From contig JAEWAF010000075.1 in the NCBI GenBank assembly GCA_023391815.1, positions 1-13,580 on the forward strand: 13,580 bases of DNA. The letters run 5' to 3'. Position numbers and translations under genes: made by a program. Below, one piece after another: positions 1-6,901 of this stretch (the first letter of the stretch is position 1; each line of letters starts with the position of its first letter). This stretch comes from Pseudomonadota bacterium (lineage in GTDB: Bacteria; Pseudomonadota; Gammaproteobacteria; Steroidobacterales; Steroidobacteraceae). Under the pieces are notes generated by a model. It was not told where the DNA came from, made no database searches, and saw nothing but the letters and a program-made list of their open reading frames with translations.

Positions 1-85
1 GTCCTCCCGGCACCGCGACGCACGCCGTCGCACCGCTTCGCTCGCGCTAACGCGCGCGACGTTGCTGTACGTCCCTGTAGCTGCT

Positions 86-114
86 ATTGGATAAACATCC
101 CAGTTTGATCCAAT
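86..114. other. Imperfect inverted repeat / hairpin
   Basis: The arm ATTGGATAAAC (86-96) pairs with GTTTGATCCAAT (103-114), leaving one unpaired G at 107 and a 6-base loop. This gives an 11-bp stem. An outer pair, GTCCCT (71-76) with AGGGAC (129-134), encloses it. No T-run follows on either strand, so it is not a standard intrinsic terminator. It lies in gene-free DNA. It could be an RNA structure, the tail of a transcript from outside the window, or a remnant of a mobile sequence. Confidence 0.5.
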
Positions 115-153
115 TGCCGGGAGAACATAGGGACCCCGCCAGCCCCCGCCGAC

Positions 154-360
154 GCCGCGGTGGCGGTCGAGAGCGATGGAGATCGGAAGCCGATACCGAG
201 CCGCGGTGGCGGTTGAGAGCGATCGAGATTGGAAGCCGATACCGAGCCGCGGTGGCGGTCGAGAGCGATCCAGATCGGAAGCCGCGCCGACGCCGCGGTA
301 ACGGTTGAGAGCAGATACATCGGAAGTCGCGGCTGACGTGCGGTGAGGTCGGGAGCAATG
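154..360. repeat. 46-bp tandem repeat array, about 4.5 decaying copies
   Basis: Units start at 154, 200, 246 and 292, exactly 46 bases apart, each opening with GCCGCGGT. A fifth degenerate copy begins near 338. Copies 1 and 2 differ at three of 46 positions. Copy 3 diverges at its 3' end, copy 4 is clearly degraded and copy 5 barely recognisable. Each unit contains GGCGGT(C/T)GAGAGC and (T/C)GGAAG(C/T)CG. Because 46 is not a multiple of three, the reading frame changes with every unit, which argues against a coding repeat. There are no unique spacers, so it is not a CRISPR. It lies about 190 bases beyond the 3' end of glyA. Confidence 0.85.
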
Positions 361-546
361 GCCAAGCAGGCGCTGCCACGGCAGCGGTCGAAAGGAAGAC
401 GTAGCAAACGCTTTACGCCGCGAGCACCAAGATCGACGCCGCTGCTCATGCGGCGGCGACGTCCACGCAACGAACTCAAACGCCGCCTCACGAAGCGCTG
501 ATCCATTCCGGGCCAGCGCAGCGAAAAAAAATAAACTGTTGCTGCG

Positions 547-1809
547 TTATGAGTCCAGGCCCGGCACCGGAAACTCCCCACACAACACTCGCACCTCTTC
601 GTGAATATCACGCAGCCGCTTCTCATCGCCGGCGGCGCGTAGCGCCTGAACGATCCAGGTCGCAACTTGTTTCATCTGCGCCTCTTTCATCCCGCGAGTA
701 GTCAGCGCAGGCGTACCCAACCGAATTCCGCTCGGCTTCAGCGGCGGACGCGGATCGTCCGGGATCACTTGTTTATTCACCGTGAGCCCGGCGAGATCGA
801 GCGCCGTCTCTGCGACGCGCCCGTCGAGGTCGAAGGACTGCACGGTGTTGATGACGATCAAGTGATTCTCCGTGCCGCCCGTCACAAGCGCGCAGCCGTG
901 ATGCAACAGTTCGTCGGCCAACACGCGAGCGTTACGCACAACCTGCAACGCGTAATCTTTGAATGCCGGCTCGGCGGCGAGCTTCAAGGTGACAGCAATG
1001 CCGGCAACCGCATTCATATGCGGCCCGCCCTGCATGCCAGGGAAAACCGCCGAATCGATCTTCTGCGCAAGCGATGCCTTGCTCAAAATCATGCCTCCGC
1101 GCGGACCGCGGAGGGATTTATGCGTCGTGGTCGTCATCACATCGAATCCGGCGTCGAGCGGGTTCGCCAGGGCGCCGCCGGCGATCAGGCCGCCGACGTG
1201 CGAGACATCCGCCATACACAACGCGCCAACGTCATCGCCGATCGCGCGAAAACGCGCATAGTCCACTTCACGTGGATACGAAGAATGTCCGCACAACACG
1301 ATCTTCGGCTTCACCTGACGCGCCGTCTCGAGCACGGCGTCGTAATCGATATGCCCGGCCGGCCCGGAGGTTTTATAGCGAACGAAATTGAAGATCCGCC
1401 CCATGCACGAGACCGGTGCGCCATGCGTGAGATGGCCGCCGTGGGAAAGGTCCATCGCCAGCACAGTGTCGCCCGGCGCGAGGCACGCGAAATACACGGC
1501 TTGATTCATCGGCGAGCCGCTGAGCGGCTGAACGTTGGCATGCTCGGCGCGGAACAAACGTTTGGCGCGCTCGATGGCGAGCGATTCGATGCGGTCGGTG
1601 AATTGTTGTCCGCCGTAATAGCGTCGGCCGGGATAGCCTTCGGCGTATTTGTTGGCGAACACCGAGCCGTTGGTGGCGTAAACCTCGGGGAAGGCGTAAT
1701 TCTCGGACGGGATCAGCTCGAGGCCTTCGCGTTGTCGGCGTTCCTCGCCGAGCACGGCATCGAACACGTCGGGGTCGGACGATCGCAACAAGTCGAACGA
1801 GATCTGCAT
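547..1809 (-). CDS. glyA: Serine hydroxymethyltransferase (atypical lineage)
   Basis: This PLP enzyme interconverts serine plus tetrahydrofolate with glycine plus 5,10-methylene-tetrahydrofolate in the cytoplasm, feeding one-carbon units to purine, thymidylate and methionine synthesis. From the ATG at 1809 it is 420 aa, close to the usual 415-420. That start is preferred over the upstream ATG at 1902 because AGGAG sits 7 bases before it and the family N-terminus begins there. Visible landmarks are ELIPSENY (31-38), NKYAEGYPGRRYYGG (53-67), the PLP-binding segment TTTTHKSLRGPRGG with Lys231, and SGIRLGTPALTTRG (360-373). Several positions differ from typical gammaproteobacterial GlyA: ELIPSEN rather than ELIASEN, PLSGSPMN rather than PHSGSQAN, and ADVSHVGGLIAG rather than VDMAHVAGLIAAG. 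No nrdR or ribD neighbour is present. The enzyme call is firm; the unusual lineage is inferred from motifs. Confidence 0.96.
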   Translation of the reverse strand: MQISFDLLRSSDPDVFDAVLGEERRQREGLELIPSENYAFPEVYATNGSVFANKYAEGYPGRRYYGGQQFTDRIESLAIERAKRLFRAEHANVQPLSGSPMNQAVYFACLAPGDTVLAMDLSHGGHLTHGAPVSCMGRIFNFVRYKTSGPAGHIDYDAVLETARQVKPKIVLCGHSSYPREVDYARFRAIGDDVGALCMADVSHVGGLIAGGALANPLDAGFDVMTTTTHKSLRGPRGGMILSKASLAQKIDSAVFPGMQGGPHMNAVAGIAVTLKLAAEPAFKDYALQVVRNARVLADELLHHGCALVTGGTENHLIVINTVQSFDLDGRVAETALDLAGLTVNKQVIPDDPRPPLKPSGIRLGTPALTTRGMKEAQMKQVATWIVQALRAAGDEKRLRDIHEEVRVLCGEFPVPGLDS

Positions 1810-1813
1810 GGCG

Positions 1814-1822
1814 GCGCTCCTG
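1814..1822 (-). promoter_or_regulatory. Ribosome binding site fixing the glyA start
   Basis: On the minus strand the bases before the ATG at 1809 read CAGGAGCGCCGCCATG. This is a good AGGAG Shine-Dalgarno at normal spacing. The longer alternative start at 1902 would add 31 residues that the family lacks. Confidence 0.7.
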
Positions 1823-2060
1823 TGAAGGGTGGACATGGTTGCCCAGGCGAGCGGCCGCGGCAGGGAGGGCCCTGCGCGCATGCTTCCCGATGGTTGTTCC
1901 ATCTACGCCAGTCACATGCGCGGAGCGGATGCTACGCCAAGCTTTTCGTGTTCCGCAAGCTGGCACCGGGAGAACGTCAGAAAACGTTGGGAGCGTGGCG
2001 TCGTGCGAATGTTTCGGTGACAATCCTCGCAAGCGACGAACTTCGAGTTAGGGAGCGACC

Positions 2061-2930
2061 ATGCCGATCGACTACGCCAGGCTGAAGAGCACGCAGTTCG
2101 AGCCCGTCCGTCACACGTACACCCGGCGAGACACGATGCTGTACGCGCTCGGGCTGGGCGTGGGCGCGGACGATCCGACCGATGCGGGCGATCTCAAATA
2201 TGTTTATGAGAAATCGCTGGTGGCATTGCCGACGCAGGCGGTGACGCTCGGAGCGCTGCCGATGCTGCTCGCCGATCCGTCGTTCGGTATCAACTACAAA
2301 CTGTTGTTGCACGCGGAACAGTCACTCACGGTCCACAAGCCGTTGCCCATCGAAGGCACGGTTCGCGGTGAATTCTCGATCGATGAGATTTACGACAAGG
2401 GCCCGGAGAAGGGCGCGATCATGTACATGACGCGCAAGCTCTACGACACCGTCTCAGGCGATCTGCTGGCGACCATGGGCAACGTCGCGTTCCTGCGGGG
2501 CGATGGGGGATTCGGAGGCAAGAGCGAAGGAGCACCGAAGCCGCGCGCGGTCCCTGCGGAGCGCGAGCCGGATCAATCGATCGCGATCAGGAGTCCGCTG
2601 AACCAGGCATTGATCTATCGTTTATCGGGCGACTACAACCCGTTGCACAGCGACCCGGCGATCGCCGCGGTCGCCGGGTTCAGCAAGCCCATCCTGCACG
2701 GGCTGTGTCATTACGGCATGGCGGGGCGCGCGTTGATCAAGATACTCTGCGGCGATGAGCCGTCGCGATTGCTGAGACTCGACACCCGCTTCACCAGTCC
2801 CGTCTATCCCGGCGAAGCATTGCGGGTCGAGGTCTGGAACATCGCCGGCGGTGACGCGTCATTCCGGGTAGTCGCGAGCGAGCGCAACGTCATCGTGCAA
2901 GACTTCGGTCGCTGCGAATATCGCAACTGA
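2061..2930 (+). CDS. MaoC-family (R)-specific 2-enoyl-CoA hydratase (hydratase 2)
   Basis: The protein probably hydrates trans-2-enoyl-CoA to (R)-3-hydroxyacyl-CoA. It resembles the hydratase-2 part of peroxisomal multifunctional enzyme 2 and the roughly 290-aa actinobacterial hydratases of the HtdY type. At 289 aa it fits the two-hot-dog architecture: a degenerate N-terminal hot-dog (about 5-150), a linker, and a catalytic C-terminal hot-dog (about 172-287). The hydratase-2 signature is LSGDYNPLHSDP (188-199), with the catalytic pair Asp191 and His196, followed by GFSKPILHGLC (206-216). There is no signal peptide, so it is cytoplasmic. The ATG at 2061 has AGGGAG five bases upstream. It is divergent from glyA and 19 bases ahead of the SAM hydrolase gene, probably cotranscribed. 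The substrate (fatty acid, branched chain or sterol side chain) cannot be read from the sequence; no other beta-oxidation gene is nearby. Confidence 0.88.
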   Translation: MPIDYARLKSTQFEPVRHTYTRRDTMLYALGLGVGADDPTDAGDLKYVYEKSLVALPTQAVTLGALPMLLADPSFGINYKLLLHAEQSLTVHKPLPIEGTVRGEFSIDEIYDKGPEKGAIMYMTRKLYDTVSGDLLATMGNVAFLRGDGGFGGKSEGAPKPRAVPAEREPDQSIAIRSPLNQALIYRLSGDYNPLHSDPAIAAVAGFSKPILHGLCHYGMAGRALIKILCGDEPSRLLRLDTRFTSPVYPGEALRVEVWNIAGGDASFRVVASERNVIVQDFGRCEYRN

Positions 2931-2949
2931 ACTCATACGACTCACCAAC

Positions 2950-3753
2950 ATGTTCTCAGCCTGCGGCGTCATCACACTCACCACCGACTTCGGTCCGCAA
3001 GGCCCGTTCGTCGCCACCATGAAAGGGCGCATCCTGGCGCGGCTGCCGGAAGCGCGGATCATCGACGTGACGCACGACGTGCCGGTGTACTGGCCGGCGG
3101 AGGCGGGTTTCTGGCTGGCGAGGGCGTACAGCTACTTCCCCGAAGGTTCGGTGCATGTCGCCGTGGTCGATCCGGGCGTCGGCACCAAGCGCGACATCGT
3201 GGCGGTCGTGGCCAATGGTCATGCCTTTCTGGCGCCGGACAACGGGCTGCTCGCGCCCATCGTGACTCAAGTGCCGACGGCCAAGATCTACCGGTTCGAT
3301 GCGGCTCACGCAGGCACGAAGTTCCAGCTGCCCGCCGCCAGTGCCACTTTCCATGGCCGGGACATCTTCGCGCCACTCGCAGCCGAGATTGCGGGCCGGC
3401 GCGCCAGTCCGGCCGACCTGGGCCCCGAAACTCACGACATCGTGCCGTCCTGGGTCGACGAGCCCACGGTGGCGGCGGACCAGGTCGCCGGGGTGGTCAT
3501 CACCACGGATCATTTCGGAAACCTGATCACCAACATCGACGGCACCTTGATCGAGGCGTTCCGCCGCCCCATGGTGAAGACCGGCGGGCACAGTTTTGCT
3601 CTCAGACGCACGTATGGCGACGTGAGCCCGGGCGAGTTTCTGGCCCTCGTCAACTCCTTCGGCGTCGTCGAAATCGCCCGAGCCGAGCAGAGCGCGGCCG
3701 AGGCGCTGGGTTTGGGGCGGGGGGCTCCGGTCGTGGTCAGCAACGGCATTTAG
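2950..3753 (+). CDS. SAM hydrolase / SAM hydroxide adenosyltransferase (DUF62 family)
   Basis: Members of this family use an activated water to split S-adenosylmethionine into adenosine and methionine. They are related to the fluorinases and chlorinases that add a halide instead. The protein has 267 aa, the usual length. Visible landmarks are LTTDFG (10-15), the HVAVVDPGVGTKRD segment with Asp74 and Arg81, the APDNGLL loop (95-101), FHGRDIFAP with His135, and DHFGNLITNI (187-196) in the C-terminal domain. Asp74, Arg81 and His135 match the Asp-Arg-His triad described for the hydrolase branch, which favours hydrolysis over halogenation. There is no signal peptide. The start at 2950 has no clear Shine-Dalgarno, which fits translation coupled to the hydratase gene ending at 2930. 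Its physiological role is not well understood. Confidence 0.9.
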   Translation: MFSACGVITLTTDFGPQGPFVATMKGRILARLPEARIIDVTHDVPVYWPAEAGFWLARAYSYFPEGSVHVAVVDPGVGTKRDIVAVVANGHAFLAPDNGLLAPIVTQVPTAKIYRFDAAHAGTKFQLPAASATFHGRDIFAPLAAEIAGRRASPADLGPETHDIVPSWVDEPTVAADQVAGVVITTDHFGNLITNIDGTLIEAFRRPMVKTGGHSFALRRTYGDVSPGEFLALVNSFGVVEIARAEQSAAEALGLGRGAPVVVSNGI

Positions 3754-3822
3754 CCTGAGTCCGACGCGGCGCACCCGGGGCTCGCGCCGGCGAACTATTT
3801 GAAGTGCCTGTCCTCCAAGCCA

Positions 3823-3850
3823 TTGAAAACCGCCGCGACTCGTATATAGT
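3823..3850 (+). promoter_or_regulatory. Sigma70-like promoter for the small charged protein
   Basis: TTGAAA (3823-3828) and TATAGT (3845-3850) are separated by 16 bases, close to the -35/-10 consensus and rare in this GC-rich background. Transcription would start near 3857, leaving a 5' leader of about 60 bases before the ATG at 3916. It may also drive lysAC, since only a weak hairpin lies between the two genes. Confidence 0.6.
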
Positions 3851-3915
3851 CCGCAGGCTTCCGGCCCCGCCGGTTACCGATCTAGTTGATTTAGCTGGAT
3901 TTTCCAGGAAAGGCC

Positions 3916-4137
3916 ATGGTGGAGAGAGACGACGATCACTTCGATCTCGACGATGACTTCGTCGCCGAAAGCGACGAGGACCAGAATTACGAGAAGTTCA
4001 TCGATTCCGGCGCCCGACGCGCCCGACCCAACGCCAACGCCGCGGCGAAAAAAGGCAAAGCAGCCTGGAGCAAACTCGAGGATGTCTTGGCCGACCGGCG
4101 CCTGAAGAAAGAACTGAACGATTTCGACGAAGAATAG
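3916..4137 (+). CDS. Small highly charged protein, possibly PA3496-like
   Basis: The 73-aa product is strikingly bipolar. Residues 3-25 are acidic (DDDHFDLDDDF, then ESDED), 33-50 are basic and Ala-rich, and 51-66 form a predicted amphipathic helix (WSKLEDVLADRRLKKELNDF). The C-terminus is acidic again. The pattern of a basic linker, a KLEDxLxxRRLKKEL helix and an acidic end resembles, from memory, the small PA3496-type family annotated as putative envelope integrity proteins in gammaproteobacteria. That match was not checked. There is no signal peptide or membrane segment. AGGAAAGG lies just before the ATG, and a good promoter is upstream, so expression is likely. It sits between the SAM hydrolase gene and lysAC on the same strand. 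Function unknown. Confidence 0.8.
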   Translation: MVERDDDHFDLDDDFVAESDEDQNYEKFIDSGARRARPNANAAAKKGKAAWSKLEDVLADRRLKKELNDFDEE

Positions 4138-4186
4138 TAAGGTGCCGCGCGAGCCAGACTGGCTACCGCGCCCCCTGCAGCTGACC

Positions 4187-4212
4187 TTCCGGCCAAGCTC
4201 TCGAGGCCGGAA
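4187..4212 (+). terminator. Perfect inverted repeat in the leader of lysAC
   Basis: TTCCGGCC (4187-4194) and GGCCGGAA (4205-4212) form a perfect 8-bp stem with a 10-base loop, about 50 bases after the small-protein stop and 62 before the lysAC start. No T-run follows. It could be a weak or Rho-assisted terminator, a processing site or an mRNA-protecting hairpin. Nothing here matches a lysine riboswitch. Confidence 0.4.
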
Positions 4213-4274
4213 CCAGGATGGTGCGCGCTGGCCCGCGACCGATCCTTATCCACACACTCTAGAAGAGCTCACAA

Positions 4275-6893
4275 ATGACGATGGCTGATTCCACGCCCGC
4301 GGCGTCGCCGTGGGTGGTGCTCAAGTTCGGCGGCACCAGCGTTTCCTCGGTCGCCAATTGGAAAAACATTGCAGCCGTCGTGCGCGACCGGTTGGCCGAA
4401 GGGCTCCGTCCGGTCATCGTGCATTCGGCGCTCTCGGGCATTACCGATCGGCTCGAGCAGCTGCTTGCGATCTCGCTCGACAGCCACAACACGCTGGGCA
4501 ACGAAGCGCAGGCGGTGATGAATCAGATCGAGCAGCGCCACCGTGATCTGGCGCGCGATCTCGGGGTCACGCCCAGCCAGGACCTGGAAGAACAGTTCAA
4601 ACGTCTGCGACAGATCGCGGCCGGCATCGCGCTGGTCGGCGAAGTGAGCGAGCGACTGCGGGCTCGCGTGATGGCGCAGGGCGAATTGATGGCCACGCGA
4701 CTCGGCGCCGCGTTCCTTGCTGCTCAGGGCCTGGATGTGCAGTGGGTCGATGCGCGCACGGTGCTCAAGGCCGAACAGCGTCGCAACGCGAATCTGCGCT
4801 CGAGCTATTTGTCGGCCACTTGTAACTACGAGCCCGATCTCGAACTGCAGCGTCGCTGGTCCTCGCAAGGCACGGTGTTCATCTCTCAGGGCTTCATCGC
4901 GAGCGATGAGCAGGGCGACACGGTGCTGTTGGGTCGCGGCGGTTCCGACACTTCGGGCAGCTACTTCGCGGCGAAGCTCGGGGCGCGTCGTCTGGAAATC
5001 TGGACCGACGTTCCTGGCATGTTCAGCGCGAACCCGCGCTCGGTGCCGACCGCTCGGCTGCTTCGCGCGCTCGAATACGATGAAGCGCAGGAAATCGCGA
5101 GCAGCGGTGCGAAGGTTCTGCACCCTCGCTGCATCATGCCGGTCAAGCAATACGGCATTCCGCTGTACGTCTATGCGACCCAGACGCCGAAGCTCGAAGG
5201 CACCGTCATCACCACGCACGGTGGCAACGTCGCCGCGCAGGTCAAAGCCGTCACGATCAAGAAGAACATCACGCTGGTGTCGATGGAGACCGTCGGCATG
5301 TGGCATTCGGTCGGCTTCCTCGCCGATGCCTTCCAGGTGTTCAAGGATCATGGTCTGTCGATCGATCTGGTGTCGACCTCCGAAACCAGCGTCACCGTGT
5401 CGCTCGATCCGGCCGCGAACACGTTGGACAAGTCGACCCTCGATGCGCTCGTCGTCGATCTCGGCAAGCTGTGCCGGGTCGAAGTGATCGGCCCGTGCGC
5501 CGCGGTCAGCCTGGTCGGAAGAAACATTCGCGCCATCCTGCACCGGCTCGGCGATGCGCTCGAGCTGTTCGAGGAACAGAAGATTTATCTGGTGACTCAG
5601 GCGGCCAACGACCTGAACATCACGTTCGTGGTGGAAGAGGAGCAGGGCGATCGCCTGGTCTCGCGCCTGCACGACATCGCGATTCAGAAGATGACTGCCG
5701 ATCGGGTGCTCGGCCCGACCTGGGAAGAGTTATACGGCTCCAAGGACAAGGCCGCGATCGATCTGAAGCAATGGTGGCATGACCGGCGCAACGATCTGAT
5801 CGCGCTGGGACGGGAGCATGGCGCGGCGTTCGTTTACGACCGTGCGACGCTCACCGCCAAGGCGAAGGCGCTGCGTGCGTTGCCGGGCATCGAGGGCGTT
5901 TTCTACGCGCTCAAGGCCAACTGGCATCCGGAAATCTTGAAGCTGTTCGCCGAGCAGGGCCTCGGCTTCGAGTGCGTGTCGCGGGCCGAAGTCGAGCACG
6001 TGATGAAGACGCTGCCGACCTTGGACAAACAGAAGATTCTGTTCACCCCCAACTTCGCGCCGCGCGCGGAGTACGAGTGGGGAGTGCAGCAGGGCATCTG
6101 GGTGACGCTCGATAACCTGCATCCGCTCAAGGCCTGGCCGGAAGTGTTCAACGGCCGAGATGTGTTCATCCGCATCGACACCGGCTACGGTCGCGGTCAT
6201 CACGACAAGGTGCGAACCGCGGGTGTGCAGTCGAAGTTCGGCGTGCCATTGTTTGAAATGGATGAGCTCGAGCGTCTGGTCAAGGCGGCCGGTGCACGAG
6301 TGGTCGGATTGCATGCGCATACCGGCAGTGGTGTGTTCACCGTCGACAACTGGAAGTCGGTGGGCGACACGCTCACTGCGCTCACTCAGCGTTTCAAGGA
6401 TGTGCGTATCGTCGATCTGGGCGGCGGTCTCGGTGTGCCGGAGCGCCTGGGGCAGCAGGGCGTGAAGCTCTCCGAATTTGGCGAGACTCTGGCTGCGCTG
6501 AAGGCCGCGCATCCCAAGCTGACCCTGTGGATCGAGCCGGGCCGTTATCTGGTGGCCGAAGCGGGCGTGCTGCTCGCTCAAGTGACGCAATTGAAGGGCA
6601 AGGGCGAAGTGAACTACGTCGGCATCGCGACCGGCATGAATTCGCTCATCCGTCCGGCGCTGTACGGCGCGCATCACGAAATCGTGAATCTCACTCGCCT
6701 GGACGATCTGGCGACCGAGGTCTACAACGTCGTGGGACCGATCTGTGAGTCCGGCGATCAGTTGGGCAACGATCGGCTGCTGCCGCCGACTCAGGAAGGC
6801 GATGTGCTGCTGATCGCGACGGCGGGTGCGTACGGACGTTCGATGAGCTCGACGTACAACCTGCGCAATCCTGCGATCGAAGTGCTGATCTGA
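4275..6893 (+). CDS. lysAC: Bifunctional aspartate kinase / diaminopimelate decarboxylase
   Basis: The fusion carries the first reaction of the aspartate pathway (aspartate to 4-aspartyl phosphate) and the last step of lysine synthesis (meso-diaminopimelate to lysine plus CO2). It has 872 aa. The kinase domain (about 13-300) shows LKFGGTSVSSV with Lys17, and RGGSDTSGSY (221-230). A tandem ACT regulatory region (about 320-480) includes VSTSETSVTVSL. The decarboxylase (about 500-872) has the PLP lysine in YALKAN (Lys547), HAHTGSG (680-686), DLGGGLGVP (714-722), EPGRYL (754-759) and the CESGD substrate motif with Cys824. All key residues are intact, and no stop or frameshift lies at the junction. 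Such fusions are typical of Xanthomonadales. The start at 4275 has an AGAAGAG-like site; an in-frame ATG at 4281 is possible. ACT domains suggest allosteric feedback. Confidence 0.96.
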   Translation: MTMADSTPAASPWVVLKFGGTSVSSVANWKNIAAVVRDRLAEGLRPVIVHSALSGITDRLEQLLAISLDSHNTLGNEAQAVMNQIEQRHRDLARDLGVTPSQDLEEQFKRLRQIAAGIALVGEVSERLRARVMAQGELMATRLGAAFLAAQGLDVQWVDARTVLKAEQRRNANLRSSYLSATCNYEPDLELQRRWSSQGTVFISQGFIASDEQGDTVLLGRGGSDTSGSYFAAKLGARRLEIWTDVPGMFSANPRSVPTARLLRALEYDEAQEIASSGAKVLHPRCIMPVKQYGIPLYVYATQTPKLEGTVITTHGGNVAAQVKAVTIKKNITLVSMETVGMWHSVGFLADAFQVFKDHGLSIDLVSTSETSVTVSLDPAANTLDKSTLDALVVDLGKLCRVEVIGPCAAVSLVGRNIRAILHRLGDALELFEEQKIYLVTQAANDLNITFVVEEEQGDRLVSRLHDIAIQKMTADRVLGPTWEELYGSKDKAAIDLKQWWHDRRNDLIALGREHGAAFVYDRATLTAKAKALRALPGIEGVFYALKANWHPEILKLFAEQGLGFECVSRAEVEHVMKTLPTLDKQKILFTPNFAPRAEYEWGVQQGIWVTLDNLHPLKAWPEVFNGRDVFIRIDTGYGRGHHDKVRTAGVQSKFGVPLFEMDELERLVKAAGARVVGLHAHTGSGVFTVDNWKSVGDTLTALTQRFKDVRIVDLGGGLGVPERLGQQGVKLSEFGETLAALKAAHPKLTLWIEPGRYLVAEAGVLLAQVTQLKGKGEVNYVGIATGMNSLIRPALYGAHHEIVNLTRLDDLATEVYNVVGPICESGDQLGNDRLLPPTQEGDVLLIATAGAYGRSMSSTYNLRNPAIEVLI

Positions 6894-6901
6894 GGATCAG
6901 C
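6884..6901. terminator. Shared hairpin between convergent stop codons
   Basis: GCTGATC (6884-6890) and GATCAGC (6895-6901) form a perfect 7-bp stem with the loop TGAG. The lysAC stop codon begins the loop and the kinase stop codon lies in the other arm. The perfect dyad forms in RNA from either strand, so it could end or protect both transcripts. There is no U-run, so intrinsic termination is uncertain. Confidence 0.45.

Larger units (their letters stand above)
1..546. other. Gene-free region downstream of glyA
   Basis: No open frame here has a recognisable family, a convincing ribosome site or normal composition. The possible translations are Arg/Ser-rich, as expected of GC-rich noncoding DNA, and they change frame through the tandem repeats. 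The region holds the 86-114 hairpin, the 46-bp repeat array and a run of eight A at 524-531. On the minus strand that run reads as a U-run just after the glyA stop. CGCAGC (517-522) and GCTGCG (541-546) form a weak 6-bp inverted repeat around it, but the T-run falls in the loop, so a terminator is doubtful. Confidence 0.6.

Noticed and set aside
154..360. CRISPR array
   Set aside because: The whole 46-bp period repeats, with no unique spacers and no cas genes nearby.
517..546. Intrinsic terminator of glyA
   Set aside because: The eight-base T-run on the minus strand lies in the loop of a weak 6-bp inverted repeat rather than after a GC-rich stem.
84..665. Minus-strand frame of 193 codons across the repeats and the end of glyA
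   Set aside because: It overlaps the end of glyA by over 100 bases, has Arg/Ser-rich composition, and its repeated peptide pieces change frame with each 46-bp unit.
1810..2060. Glycine riboswitch or clear divergent promoters between glyA and the hydratase gene
   Set aside because: No aptamer-like arrangement was recognised, and -35/-10 candidates had poor spacing. A small dyad (GCAGGG 1860-1865, CCCTGC 1870-1875) is too short to interpret.
667..2085. Long plus-strand frame (472 codons) opposite glyA
   Set aside because: It is the antisense shadow of glyA. It has no recognisable motif and its Arg/His-rich composition is typical of reverse frames in GC-rich genes.
2950..3753. Fluorinase or chlorinase activity
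   Set aside because: The Asp74-Arg81-His135 set matches the hydrolase branch, and no halogenation gene cluster is present.
4138..4274. Lysine riboswitch or attenuator before lysAC
   Set aside because: At 137 bases the region is too short for a typical L-box, and only one 8-bp hairpin is visible; no leader peptide rich in Lys or Thr is seen.
4269..5672. Long minus-strand frame (467 codons) opposite lysAC
   Set aside because: It lies opposite an intact gene with all family motifs; the antisense product is low-complexity Arg/His/Asp-rich sequence.
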